64,000 nucleotides of DNA from Algimonas porphyrae (GCF_041429795.1 NZ_CP163424.1:1986001-2050000), one strand, 5' to 3'; positions 24,175 to 31,219 are shown, numbered from the stretch's first letter. Notes: generated by a model from the letters alone, not told the origin. Numbers and translations are program-made.

Positions 24175-24456
24175 TTACAATTCAACGGGGTATCCGTCCG
24201 CCCCGAAGGTCGGTTTTTCCTGTTGCCCCATGTCCTTTCGCGTTTTCTGCTTATGGCAGGACTCGCATAATCCGGAGGTGTTCCCATCCGTGTCCGGCCC
24301 GCCCTTGGATAGTGGGATGATGTGATCGATGTGCTCGGTCGGCGTCACCCGCCCTAGCGCTTCGCACATGCAGCACAGCGGATGGAGCCTGCGCCTACGC
24401 TCCCTGTCCCTGCAGCCTGCGCGGCCTCGCTTTCTTGGAGTGCCATTCTTGTTCAC
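24175..24456 (-). CDS. small HNH endonuclease
   Basis: A 93-residue HNH protein: LHPLCCMCEALGRVTP (CxxC), EHIDHIIPLSKGGPDTDGN (the HNH core) and LCESCHKQKT (second CxxC). This is the commonest phage HNH type, found next to terminase genes and needed for cos cutting in phages such as HK97. It is the third HNH reading frame of this prophage. Confidence 0.88.
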   Translation of the reverse strand: MNKNGTPRKRGRAGCRDRERRRRLHPLCCMCEALGRVTPTEHIDHIIPLSKGGPDTDGNTSGLCESCHKQKTRKDMGQQEKPTFGADGYPVEL

Positions 24457-24562
24457 TGTTCTACCACTGTATCAACAATGATCGACTAACCCGTCTTCAC
24501 GCCAACAACGAGCGCAGCCGGACTGACCAGATTGACGCGCTTCTGTGCGCTTTGCCAGTCAG

Positions 24563-24613
24563 ACGCCTTTAAGCGTCACGCGCCCTATGCGGGCCGGACT
24601 AGGCGTTAAAGGC
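24563..24613. other. inverted-repeat region, possible cos/packaging site
   Basis: A non-coding stretch between the HNH gene and the next gene contains GACGC-ctttaa-GCGTC and a larger inverted repeat GCCTTTAA (24565-24572) / TTAAAGGC (24606-24613). No U-tract follows. In HK97-like phages cos lies close to the HNH and small terminase genes, so this is a candidate packaging site. It could also be a terminator. Confidence 0.3.
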
Positions 24614-24616
24614 ATG

Positions 24617-24910
24617 TCAGATGCCGATGCCGAATGTCGTTGATACGACAGCGATGTTCTCCTGCGTGCGATCCAGAAGATATTCAGCCCGGTCGACCAA
24701 ACAGAGAGCTTCCCCAAAATAACCATCTCCAGATGTAGCTAATCCGTCGTCGCCTCGCGTAGAGTAAGGGTCGATGACTTCAGCAATGTCTTTCGTGCGC
24801 TCACCGATGTCACTAAGGCGCCGGCAAAGTTGATCCAGCCTGTCCATTAATTCCTTTGCAGGTGCCGGACAGGTCGTTGGTTGGCACGATGTTGCTGTGT
24901 CTAATGTCAT
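24617..24910 (-). CDS. small helical phage protein
   Basis: A 97-residue protein starting MTLDTATSCQ, preceded by GGAGAC. The middle is a long helix (ELMDRLDQLCRRLSDIGERT) with heptad-like Leu spacing. No family is recognised. It is the first gene of the late block. The 263 bases upstream of it (24,911-25,172) hold no gene; they contain a small hairpin (GAAGA-tttcac-TCTTC) and an AT-rich stretch near 25,130-25,170 that may hold the late promoter. Confidence 0.5.
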   Translation of the reverse strand: MTLDTATSCQPTTCPAPAKELMDRLDQLCRRLSDIGERTKDIAEVIDPYSTRGDDGLATSGDGYFGEALCLVDRAEYLLDRTQENIAVVSTTFGIGI

Positions 24911-25172
24911 ACATGTCTCCATACGAAAAAGCCCACGCATAGAAGCGCAGGGGCCATCAGTGGCGATGATTAGGAAGCGGGCCAGCGTCCAGATGCTAGG
25001 ATTGGCGGGGCCTTGCGATTGGGTGCCGCAACGGTACTTGGTAATCAAGCAAGCCCGGTGAAGATTTCACTCTTCGCCCTACTGCCCCGTGAATCAATAA
25101 GGCGGGTCCTGTGATCGGGCGCACCTTCGTATTATGCCCTGCTTATACCAAAAGCGTGAATCCTGCAAGGGT

Positions 25173-25742
25173 TTATGGCTTTAGCCCGTATTCCTGCGCT
25201 AACCAGTCTAGTCCGTCGCGGATTCTGTACCTGGCAGCGTTGCGTTGCGCGCGATTCGGCCACAGGCGGGATAGCGATTGATTCCGGTGCTCCAAGACCA
25301 GTCGAACTGACCTGTTCTGATCCGGGCACATGCGATTACCGATTCGAGCGACGCGGTTGAGACAGTCAATCTGATAGCATTGTGCCATATCCGGGGAACC
25401 CGACATGTGCACCCGCTCCACGATCTCATGGCTCTGCCCTCCATGACAGGCATCCAAGTCCCCTTGATAGATGCTTGCTGCTTGCGCATGGACAGGATCC
25501 AGAAACGGTGCTGACGCTTTATGCTGTTTGACGACAAGGCCCTCTAGGGCGCGCGCGCAGGCGACCCTGCGCATTCTGGCCCCATCCATAGTCCCTTGCT
25601 CCAAATCGCGCTCGGCGAAGCGCTCGGAGCGAAATTTGAAATGTTCGCGCGCCTCTGCGGTCAGTGACGCCTCGGCAGCGATCATAATCGGACTTAGCAC
25701 AGGCTTTGTGAGCCGTTGTCTGCGTTTTCGTTTAGCCATCAT
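25173..25742 (-). CDS. phage protein at the late-regulator position
   Basis: A 189-residue basic protein (MMAKRKRRQRLTKPVL start, ATGA overlap with the upstream gene). It has a helical body and a C-terminal helix-turn-helix-like end (NAARYRIRDGLDWLAQEYGL). It is the last gene of the leftward early block, just before the late genes, where lambda-like phages carry their late activator or antiterminator. That role is inferred from place and charge only. Confidence 0.55.
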   Translation of the reverse strand: MMAKRKRRQRLTKPVLSPIMIAAEASLTAEAREHFKFRSERFAERDLEQGTMDGARMRRVACARALEGLVVKQHKASAPFLDPVHAQAASIYQGDLDACHGGQSHEIVERVHMSGSPDMAQCYQIDCLNRVARIGNRMCPDQNRSVRLVLEHRNQSLSRLWPNRAQRNAARYRIRDGLDWLAQEYGLKP

Positions 25743-26002
25743 CCCTCACCGATGTCATCATAGTAAGTCCCTTGGATGCGATCCAATTCAGAGCGCGCTT
25801 CATCAAGTGAGAAGCGTCGGTATCTGCTCCCTGCCGTGAAAGATGTCATCAGGAATATGATCGCACCGACCCACTCGAAGGCTGCGAGATCAAGACGCCA
25901 TGACAATGCTATGATTATGAGCGCGATTAGAAGGGTTACAGCGTCCTTTACGATGCTCTCACCCACCCTCTCGTGAATGACGATGAAGTGTTGTTTTTGC
26001 AT
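25739..26002 (-). CDS. small two-span membrane protein
   Basis: An 87-residue protein with hydrophobic segments at about 22-37 (AVTLLIALIIIALSWRL) and 43-57 (FEWVGAIIFLMTSFTAG), and an acidic C-terminus (LDEARSELDRIQGTYYDDIG). No family is recognised. It is coupled by ATGA to the next gene of the early operon. Confidence 0.55.
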   Translation of the reverse strand: MQKQHFIVIHERVGESIVKDAVTLLIALIIIALSWRLDLAAFEWVGAIIFLMTSFTAGSRYRRFSLDEARSELDRIQGTYYDDIGEG

Positions 26003-26018
26003 TTTCTATCCTACTCTC

Positions 26019-26300
26019 TCACCCATATTTTCGTGGTCGCTCGTTCATCATGTCGGACGCAGATAATTTCCGTCGCGACAGCGCCTCAATCTCTGCCGCA
26101 ATCCTTAGTCCGTCCCGTGGCGTGAATGACGCTTGATGTTGTTGTTCTGCGCCCAAGCAGATTCGAACAAAGCGACCGTTTTCCTCCACGGCCAGACCGC
26201 CGCCGTCATGAATTGTCGCACCTTGGACAAAGAAGGGCTCGTCCTCATCGCGCGCCGCCGTGTTGGTCAGGCCCGTCTGGTGCTTGTCGTAGATGCTCAT
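26019..26300 (-). CDS. small phage protein, function unknown
   Basis: A 93-residue soluble protein (MSIYDKHQTGLTNTAARDED start), fixed by an ATGA overlap with the HTH gene upstream. It has a beta-rich middle (EEPFFVQGATIHDGG-like, ENGRFVRICLG) and a helical end (RIAAEIEALSRRKLSASDMM). No family is recognised. Confidence 0.55.
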   Translation of the reverse strand: MSIYDKHQTGLTNTAARDEDEPFFVQGATIHDGGGLAVEENGRFVRICLGAEQQHQASFTPRDGLRIAAEIEALSRRKLSASDMMNERPRKYG

Positions 26301-26497
26301 GATTGCGGCTCCTGATTGATGCGCTGCCAGTGGCCTTCGAAGACCTCGCGGCGAAGATCTCCAAACGAGATGCCCCATGTTGCCTGAACCCCGGACCGGA
26401 CGGCGTTGCTGGATATGTTCAGCATTCGTCCGACATCGCTTGACGTCATCAGCGGGTTTTCGATCAGCACCATTTGGACCTGTTGCGCCCGGTTCAT
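26297..26497 (-). CDS. small helix-turn-helix protein
   Basis: A 66-residue protein. LIENPLMTSSDVGRMLNISS followed by NAVRSGVQATWGISFGDLR is a compact helix-turn-helix in which the second helix follows SSDVGRML. It probably binds DNA as a small regulator. Both ends overlap their neighbours by four bases. Confidence 0.6.
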   Translation of the reverse strand: MNRAQQVQMVLIENPLMTSSDVGRMLNISSNAVRSGVQATWGISFGDLRREVFEGHWQRINQEPQS

Positions 26498-27090
26498 GCA
26501 GCCACTCTCCGGTTTTCGCGCATCTGAGCCGCCCGCCTCTTGCGGTCCCCACCCACAAGGCCGACCAGCTCCGGCAGATAATGCCGCATGAAGGCTGTGA
26601 CCGTCCTGTCCGTGAACCCGTACGGCTCCAACGCCTCGAAGGGCGTTCCCCCATCTGCGATCCAATCCAGAACAAAGCCCACCCGGTGCGCGTTCGAATC
26701 CAGCAGGCTTTGGCGTTTATTCCCGGTGCGCCGGATTGGCGTGACATGGGACGGTACAGCCCGCAATGGCGTGTCAACCTTCGCTTCGCTTGCCAGCTTG
26801 GCATAGGCCCGAAAAACATGATTGAGCGGCTTGTCGTAATCCTGGCCGCGCAGGGGCAGCCCATTCAGCACCGCATGATGACGTCCGACCGAGTTGATGG
26901 CGGTCGTGTGATCCCGATCGCCAATGAAACGGCCAATGCGCGGGTAGGACCAGCCCAACTCCGTCCGTAGCCGGTAAGCCAGCGCATGACGCGGCGCGCA
27001 CTGATAGGTGTAGGTTTCCGATCCGCATATTTCCCGCGCAGACACACCATAGGCCGATACGATTTCGTTCAGGATAGCGGCGGCGGTCAT
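26494..27090 (-). CDS. stand-alone DnaA domain IV-like DNA-binding protein
   Basis: A 198-residue protein whose first 70 residues match the C-terminal DNA-binding domain of DnaA: PRHALAYRLRTELGWSYPRI, then GRFIGDRDHTTAINSV at about 53-68, which is the DnaA signature (DHTTV-type). The AAA+ ATPase part is absent. The rest is helical with a basic end (GGDRKRRAAQMRENRR). Domain IV alone recognises DnaA boxes, so this protein may recruit or compete with host DnaA at the phage or host origin. It sits next to a LexA-type domain protein and a DUF1376 replication gene. Confidence 0.82.
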   Translation of the reverse strand: MTAAAILNEIVSAYGVSAREICGSETYTYQCAPRHALAYRLRTELGWSYPRIGRFIGDRDHTTAINSVGRHHAVLNGLPLRGQDYDKPLNHVFRAYAKLASEAKVDTPLRAVPSHVTPIRRTGNKRQSLLDSNAHRVGFVLDWIADGGTPFEALEPYGFTDRTVTAFMRHYLPELVGLVGGDRKRRAAQMRENRRVAA

Positions 27091-27434
27091 GCGGCCTCGC
27101 TTTCCATTGTGGACACTTGGGGGGCGATGGACCGCAGGCGCGCGATTTCCTCATGGGCAATGATCAGCTCAGCAGCCAATCTATCTAACTCTTGATGAAG
27201 CTGGGTTCTAGACAAGCCGCCCGGCAGCGGTTTTTCGGTTCTCTCAAGACCACGGGCATGTGCTGGAATGCGCCTGATAAAACCCCGATTGATCAGACTA
27301 TCCAGACGGTAGTGAATTAACGATTTGCACGAAACCTCGGTCGCTCGCATCATCTCCAGGTAAGTCGGGGCGCGACCGTTACTCTCGATATAGCGCTCGA
27401 TGAAATCCAGAAGTTCGCGTTGTTTTTGGGTCAT
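27087..27434 (-). CDS. LexA-type DNA-binding domain protein without protease
   Basis: A 115-residue protein. Residues 1-68 (MTQKQRELLDFIERYIESNG, PTYLEMMRATEVSCKSLIHY, LINRGFIRRIP) are a LexA-like winged helix. The S24 autoprotease domain is missing; instead a coiled coil follows (LHQELDRLAAELIIAHEEIA). It could bind SOS or phage operators constitutively, without RecA-triggered self-cleavage. ATGA overlaps join it to both neighbours. Confidence 0.8.
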   Translation of the reverse strand: MTQKQRELLDFIERYIESNGRAPTYLEMMRATEVSCKSLIHYRLDSLINRGFIRRIPAHARGLERTEKPLPGGLSRTQLHQELDRLAAELIIAHEEIARLRSIAPQVSTMESEAA

Positions 27435-28426
27435 GCTGCGTCTTTCTCGGATTCGTTGGCGGGTATGGGCCGGATCGGGCCTATTGATATGTCCATCGCT
27501 GAAAGCATCGGTCCATATCGGCGTCTGATTTCTCGGTCGAAGAACGGCGTTGGCGGATGAACGACACGGCCTTCGTAAGTGACATTTCCGGGCGAAAGCC
27601 ATGCGATCCAAGGCCCAATTAACCCCGCGTCGATCATGTCGTCGTAAACTTCGGCGGCCACCGGGTCAGTCGGTCTGACATTGCTGGGATAGCGTTGGGA
27701 CTCATGAGGTTTTGCCGATAGCCATTCGCGCTGCGCCAACCATGTCCAAGCGAACATGTTGCGCGGCGGGGCATCCATGCCGTCAAGCGCGGCCATCACG
27801 GCTTGGCGGTCGGGGTCGTCCAGCCCATCCCACTCGTGTTTCGCCTTGTCCTTGCGGGACGGCTGGACGTGCGGGAACGCTTTCCAGAAATCATCAAACA
27901 AAAGGTCGGTCGGTCGGTCGGTCGATTGCGGCGGCTTGTCGGACTGACTGACTGACTTAGATAGAGAGGAGTCAGGGTTACTCTGGCTATTATCTAAGTC
28001 AGCACCAGCACCAGCACCAGCTTCCGCGCGCGTGTAGGGATTTTGACCTTCATTGTTTTCATTGGTTTTTTTCGGCGTTTCCCCCTGCCCTGCGGGCAAC
28101 CCATTTTTTCTGTTTCGGTCTGCCTTGCGGGAAGATAGACGCTGCGCCTTCTCCCATTCGGCCGTCAGCCGTTTATGCTTCCATCGCCCGTTTTCGACGG
28201 TGAAAAAGGGTTCGAGATGTGGCCTCAAAGCCTTCCATTTCTTCTGCGTGATTGAGAGCGTATTGCGCAGGAACATGTCGTCATCAGGCAGGTCTGCGCT
28301 ACCCATTCGCCACGCTTTCATGAGCAGCAGGAAATAGGCCCCGTGATGTTCCAGTTCCAAATGGGTTGTGTCGGCTAGATAGGCGTCCGTCCAAACTGGA
28401 AGCATATCCGTGCGTCTATCGGTCAT
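27431..28426 (-). CDS. DUF1376 replication-associated protein
   Basis: A 331-residue protein starting MTDRRTDMLPVWTDAYLADT. The N-terminal 95 residues match DUF1376, a winged-helix-like domain of phage replication proteins (HHGAYFLLLMKAWRMGSADL). A low-complexity linker (about 105-160, rich in Ser/Gly/Ala) contains an origin-like repeat, then a C-terminal FWKAFPHVQPSRKDKAKHEW domain resembling helicase-loader or primase-associated ends. Probable role: phage DNA replication initiation. Confidence 0.78.
   Translation of the reverse strand: MTDRRTDMLPVWTDAYLADTTHLELEHHGAYFLLLMKAWRMGSADLPDDDMFLRNTLSITQKKWKALRPHLEPFFTVENGRWKHKRLTAEWEKAQRLSSRKADRNRKNGLPAGQGETPKKTNENNEGQNPYTRAEAGAGAGADLDNSQSNPDSSLSKSVSQSDKPPQSTDRPTDLLFDDFWKAFPHVQPSRKDKAKHEWDGLDDPDRQAVMAALDGMDAPPRNMFAWTWLAQREWLSAKPHESQRYPSNVRPTDPVAAEVYDDMIDAGLIGPWIAWLSPGNVTYEGRVVHPPTPFFDREIRRRYGPMLSAMDISIGPIRPIPANESEKDAA
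27901..28018. repeat. simple repeats and 12-bp inverted repeat, possible phage origin
   Basis: Inside the linker of the DUF1376 gene lie tandem GTCG copies (27,904-27,924), ACTG copies (27,943-27,955), CAGCAC copies (28,001-28,018), and a perfect 12-bp inverted repeat, CTGACTTAGATA (27,952-27,963) / TATCTAAGTCAG (27,991-28,002), with an AT-richer loop. Iterated and palindromic DNA within an initiator gene is how lambda-type origins are built. Confidence 0.55.
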
Positions 28427-28824
28427 GCCGCCGCCCTCCCTGTCCATTGGACCGGGGCCTTGATCGGCAAGTCCATCAGGCCTTCTGCTTTCAGAACGAT
28501 CAGAACGGCCTCTAGCGATGCACAGACTGAAACAGGCGCGCCCATGGCGATCAGTTCGGCATGAACCTGCTTTTGCAACTTGGACAGCGATCCCGTTCCA
28601 GCCTTCAATTCAATGAACAGCACCCGACCGCCAGGCATCATGATCTGAAAATCCGGCCATCCGGGTTTCAGCCCCATGCGCTTCAACTTGGATCCCACAT
28701 GCAGCTTTCGGTTCTCACCTGCAGGGAAATGCGTCCACGGAATACCGCGTCGATCCAGATGAAGGGCAAAGGCCCCTGCAACCGTTTTCGTTAGAAGATA
28801 TTCGGGGTTCTGACGCCAACTCAT
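28423..28824 (-). CDS. VRR-NUC domain nuclease
   Basis: A 133-residue protein starting MSWRQNPEYLLTKTVAGAF. The VRR-NUC (PD-(D/E)XK) catalytic pattern is plain: LKPGWPDFQIMMPGGRVLFI gives the PD, FIELKAGTGSLSKLQ gives E-x-K, followed by the conserved QxxxHxxL helix (QKQVHAELIAMG). Phage members cut branched or flap DNA during replication or recombination. It is coupled to DUF1376 by ATGA. Confidence 0.9.
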   Translation of the reverse strand: MSWRQNPEYLLTKTVAGAFALHLDRRGIPWTHFPAGENRKLHVGSKLKRMGLKPGWPDFQIMMPGGRVLFIELKAGTGSLSKLQKQVHAELIAMGAPVSVCASLEAVLIVLKAEGLMDLPIKAPVQWTGRAAA

Positions 28825-29060
28825 GACGCACCTCGCCTCATAACCGCCCGCCACGCAGCTTCCGCTCTAATCAGGTCCGCCGTAGCTCTGATGTTGCACC
28901 GGTAGGACTGACCCTTCGCCTTGTCGTCATTGCGCATGACGGCATCGTGATAATCCCGGCAGGCCGCATTCCGTCGCTTCCTGGCCTCTCGTACTGGCGC
29001 CCATGCGCGAAACAATGGACCATAGGGGTGGTCGTCTCGGATGCGTTCAACGGCGCTCAC
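28821..29060 (-). CDS. small basic phage protein
   Basis: A 79-residue, Arg/Ala-rich helical protein (FRAWAPVREARKRRNAACRD, AEAAWRAVMRRG). No family is recognised. It lies in the replication operon and overlaps both neighbours by ATGA; nucleic-acid binding is possible from charge alone. Confidence 0.55.
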   Translation of the reverse strand: MSAVERIRDDHPYGPLFRAWAPVREARKRRNAACRDYHDAVMRNDDKAKGQSYRCNIRATADLIRAEAAWRAVMRRGAS

Positions 29061-29236
29061 GCGGCGTCTCCGTCCATTCTCTGGATCAGAGCCTCACGCT
29101 CGCCTGTCAGGCGGTTAATCAAGCCCTCAAGCTTGAGGATGGCGTGATGACGCCCCTTTGCTCTGTGCTTGATGATCGAAGCCCGGTGCAGGGCAAGGTC
29201 AAAGTCGATCTGTGCGATGCGGTCGGCGGGGGTCAT
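29057..29236 (-). CDS. small helical phage protein
   Basis: A 59-residue protein starting MTPADRIAQIDFDLALHRAS, fixed by the ATGA overlap with the upstream 40-residue gene. It is one or two long helices (HHAILKLEGLINRLTGEREA), like small dimeric coiled-coil proteins. Function unknown. Confidence 0.55.
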   Translation of the reverse strand: MTPADRIAQIDFDLALHRASIIKHRAKGRHHAILKLEGLINRLTGEREALIQRMDGDAA

Positions 29237-29355
29237 CGGCGCATCCAATCATCAAGCTCTTCGCCATCCTTCGGGCGCACGACATCGGCCAGCCAAATCA
29301 GTCCGTCCGACGTTCGCAGGAGAAAGCGCGCCAAGCGGCGACGTAAGCGTTTCAC
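29233..29355 (-). CDS. 40-aa basic phage protein
   Basis: A GTG at 29355 overlaps the upstream stop (GTGA), and the stop overlaps the next ATG (ATGA). The product begins KRLRRRLARFLLRTSDGLIW and ends with an acidic tail (KDGEELDDWMRR). The coupling at both ends supports expression. No family is recognised. Confidence 0.5.
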   Translation of the reverse strand: MKRLRRRLARFLLRTSDGLIWLADVVRPKDGEELDDWMRR

Positions 29356-29645
29356 AACATGGCTCTCAATTGTGCGGACCGTGCGCGATTGCGCGCAATC
29401 CGGTCGGCTAGGTCATCATCCATCGCCTGCACGATCTTCCTGCCAAGACTGAAACTCGGCTCAGTCTCACCAGAACGATAGGACGCGCATGTGCGCTCCC
29501 CTATGGCAATGCCATGGACGGAGAGCCCGTCCGCCATGGCTCTGGCACTAGGCCAATGGTCTCGACATTGCGCGGAAAAGTCCGCCGGTGCGGAAGTCCG
29601 CAGATATTGCGCGGAATGTTGCGTGGTCATCGTCAGTGCATCCAT
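29352..29645 (-). CDS. helix-turn-helix phage regulator
   Basis: A 97-residue protein (start MDALTMTTQHSAQ; MTTQHS at 29630 is the alternative). After AQCRDHWPSARAMADGLSVH comes a helix-turn-helix-like GERTCASYRSGETEPSFSLG, ending in a charged helix (DLADRIARNRARSAQLRAM). The pattern resembles CII/Cro-type activators of temperate phages but is not diagnostic. Confidence 0.6.
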   Translation of the reverse strand: MDALTMTTQHSAQYLRTSAPADFSAQCRDHWPSARAMADGLSVHGIAIGERTCASYRSGETEPSFSLGRKIVQAMDDDLADRIARNRARSAQLRAML

Positions 29646-29705
29646 GTCAGTAATCCAGACATGGCGAGTGAGACAGGAAAGACGACCGCGCCCCGGCGGG
29701 TGAGA

Positions 29706-29849
29706 ATGCAAGGGCAAGTCGTAGAGCTCTCGGACCATAGAAAGCGTCCGCTGACATGGACGCAGAGAAACAGGGTCGATGCGCAGAGCATCCGGCTCTA
29801 CCACGAACGCTGGCCGGGCGGGCAAAAGCCGTCCGGCGGCGGCGCTTGA
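29706..29849 (+). CDS. possible 47-aa divergent gene
   Basis: A + strand frame between two minus-strand early genes, preceded by GGGTGAGA as ribosome site. The product (VVELSDHRKRPLTWTQRNRV, LYHERWPGGQKPSG) reads like a natural basic peptide. The minus strand has no convincing gene over the same 200 bases. It could be a small regulator divergent from the HTH gene, or chance. Confidence 0.35.
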   Translation: MQGQVVELSDHRKRPLTWTQRNRVDAQSIRLYHERWPGGQKPSGGGA

Positions 29850-29864
29850 TATGAAGGCAATGCG

Positions 29865-30641
29865 TCATGAGCGGGCAACAAGTCCGATCTTCGACCTCGC
29901 TCCGAGCAAGTGTCCCGCGCCGCATTCCTTAAGGATTTGCCGAACGCGCTCGCTAGAAAGTTCCCACGGCATGCCGCACTCGGCAAGCGTCAGCCCGCTT
30001 TCGCGTAGCGCCACAATATCGCTCTCGCGGTCAAGAGAACATCTATCGCAAATAGCTGACGCTGGCGAATGCAATCTGTTTTCCCCGCATTCCGTGCAGG
30101 CCTTGTTAACGCCTTCGGCATTGAGCTTCCGCATCCGCTCGGCGGCGCGCTCGGCGTGTGCCTTCTTGAACTCCGGGTCGGTATGGAGCTTCCGCATCCG
30201 CTCGGCGTTGGCCTTCTTGAACTCCGGGTCGGTATGGAGCTTCCGCATCCGCTCGGCGGCGCGCTCGGCGTGTGCCTTCTTGAACTCCGGGTCGGCATTG
30301 AGCTTCCGCATCCGCTCGGCGTTGGCCTTCTTGAACTCCGGGTCGGTATGGAGCTTCCGCATCCGCTCGGCGTTGGCCTTCTTGAACTCCGGGTCGGTAT
30401 GGAGCTTCCGCATCCGCTCGGCGTTGGCCTTCTTGAACTCCGGGTCGGTATGGAGCTTCCGCATCCGCTCGGCGGCGCGCTCGGCGTGTGCCTTCTTGAA
30501 CTCCGGGTCGGCATTGAGCTTCCGCATCCGCTCGGCGTGTGCCGACAGGTCGGAGCAATGCCGACATGGACCTCGCTGCCCGAGCGTCAAGCACGGTGAA
30601 CCCTCAGGCTGCTTGCAAATCTTTCGTCGCTGCACACCCAC
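29865..30641 (-). CDS. helical-repeat protein with zinc ribbon and sigma4-like HTH
   Basis: A 258-residue protein starting at GTG 30641 one base after the upstream stop, behind a G-rich ribosome site. N-terminus: CKQPEGSPC ... CRHC, a possible zinc finger. Middle: eight copies of an RMRKL helix unit, seven of them complete as AERMRKLxxDPEFKKA(H/N), 17 residues each, or 21 when followed by AERA. C-terminus: a CTECGE ... CDRC zinc ribbon, then LTLAECGMPWELSSERVRQI, which fits the helix-turn-helix of sigma70 region 4. It looks like a modular DNA- or RNA-polymerase-binding protein. No characterised homologue is known to me. Confidence 0.75.
   Translation of the reverse strand: MGVQRRKICKQPEGSPCLTLGQRGPCRHCSDLSAHAERMRKLNADPEFKKAHAERAAERMRKLHTDPEFKKANAERMRKLHTDPEFKKANAERMRKLHTDPEFKKANAERMRKLNADPEFKKAHAERAAERMRKLHTDPEFKKANAERMRKLHTDPEFKKAHAERAAERMRKLNAEGVNKACTECGENRLHSPASAICDRCSLDRESDIVALRESGLTLAECGMPWELSSERVRQILKECGAGHLLGARSKIGLVARS
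30119..30540. repeat. 51/63-bp tandem coding repeats
   Basis: Near-identical tandem units of 51 bp (17 codons) and 63 bp (21 codons) encode the helical repeats. Two unit types alternate: HTD-PEFKKAN and NAD-PEFKKAH plus AERA. The near-perfect identity of copies implies recent expansion or conversion, and copy number may vary between isolates. Confidence 0.85.
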
Positions 30642-30642
30642 G

Positions 30643-30882
30643 TCAGCGACCCCCGCCAAACGCACGGGCATGACGCGCATTCTGCACCATCCTGACGCAC
30701 CACAGCACCTGTACGCAGAACAGCGCCCACAGCAGCGACATGACGCCGGAATAGACCAGGCCATGCGCGAGCAACCAGACGCCGCCATAGACGCTTGCGC
30801 CAGCCGACAGGGCCAGCGCGGCCTTGAAGGCGCGGAGCCAATAGGCGCATATGAAGCGGGCGAGGGTCACGAAGCGGCACAC
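30643..30882 (-). CDS. small two-span membrane protein
   Basis: About 79 residues from GTG 30882 (GTG 30870, MTLARFICAYW, is the alternative). Two hydrophobic segments (AFKAALALSAGASVYGGVWL and VYSGVMSLLWALFCVQVLWC) are followed by a basic tail. It lies between the Cro-like and repeat-protein genes in the early operon. No family is recognised. Confidence 0.55.
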   Translation of the reverse strand: MCRFVTLARFICAYWLRAFKAALALSAGASVYGGVWLLAHGLVYSGVMSLLWALFCVQVLWCVRMVQNARHARAFGGGR

Positions 30883-30922
30883 ATCGCTGCCCGGATGACC
30901 AGCGGCTTACCAAGCGCCGCGC

Positions 30923-31135
30923 TCACGCCGTAGCCCCATCGGTGGCGGCGGGGGCGTGATGCCGCATGTAGTCGCGAAGGCGCTCCAAGGACTGCACAGT
31001 GACGTTCTCGCCACGCTGCACTTTGTGAACGAAGTTCGGATTGCGCATTGCGCGCTTTCCAAGCTCCGTTGCATTCAATCCGGTCGCCTCAAGGTAGCTG
31101 GCAACTTCGTCCTGCACGATCTGAAACAAGGTCAT
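30923..31135 (-). CDS. Cro-like XRE-family repressor
   Basis: A 70-residue protein, first gene leftward from the switch region and divergent from CI. LNATELGKRAMRNPNFVHKV at about residues 20-39 is an XRE-type helix-turn-helix, followed by RGENVTVQSLERLRDYM. Size, place and direction fit a Cro repressor that would shut down CI synthesis on induction. Confidence 0.8.
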   Translation of the reverse strand: MTLFQIVQDEVASYLEATGLNATELGKRAMRNPNFVHKVQRGENVTVQSLERLRDYMRHHAPAATDGATA

Positions 31136-31144
31136 GCAAGGGTG

Positions 31145-31174
31145 ATAATAGCAAAAGCACTATTATGCAATAGC
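31145..31174. promoter_or_regulatory. operator region between Cro-like and CI genes
   Basis: An inverted repeat ATAATAG (31145-31151) / CTATTAT (31160-31166) and ATAGC motifs at 31148-31152 and 31170-31174. TATTAT on either strand can serve as a -10 box. For CI, TTCGAC (31185-31190) and GATAAC (31209-31214) would start the transcript at about the GTG at 31220, making it leaderless like lambda PRM. Confidence 0.55.
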
Positions 31175-31219
31175 ACAATTCCTTTTCGACTGCCTTGCGC
31201 GATCGGCCGATAACGGGGC

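Noticed and set aside
25020-25110. A possible tRNA-like or riboswitch-like fold in the gap before the late genes
   Set aside because: Only a short hairpin (GAAGA/TCTTC) can be drawn; no cloverleaf or conserved riboswitch core is visible.
30106-30594. Regular repeats resembling a CRISPR array
   Set aside because: Units are contiguous and in reading frame, with no unique spacers, so they are coding tandem repeats.
29990-30599. Other open frames through the 51/63-bp repeats
   Set aside because: They lack natural flanking domains and ribosome sites. The minus-strand frame ending at 29865 carries zinc and HTH motifs and is coupled to the upstream gene.
30866-30925. A 19-codon frame coupled to the Cro-like stop and the membrane protein start
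   Set aside because: Both overlaps exist, but at this length chance cannot be excluded and the product (SAALGKPLVIRAAMCAAS) shows no signal.
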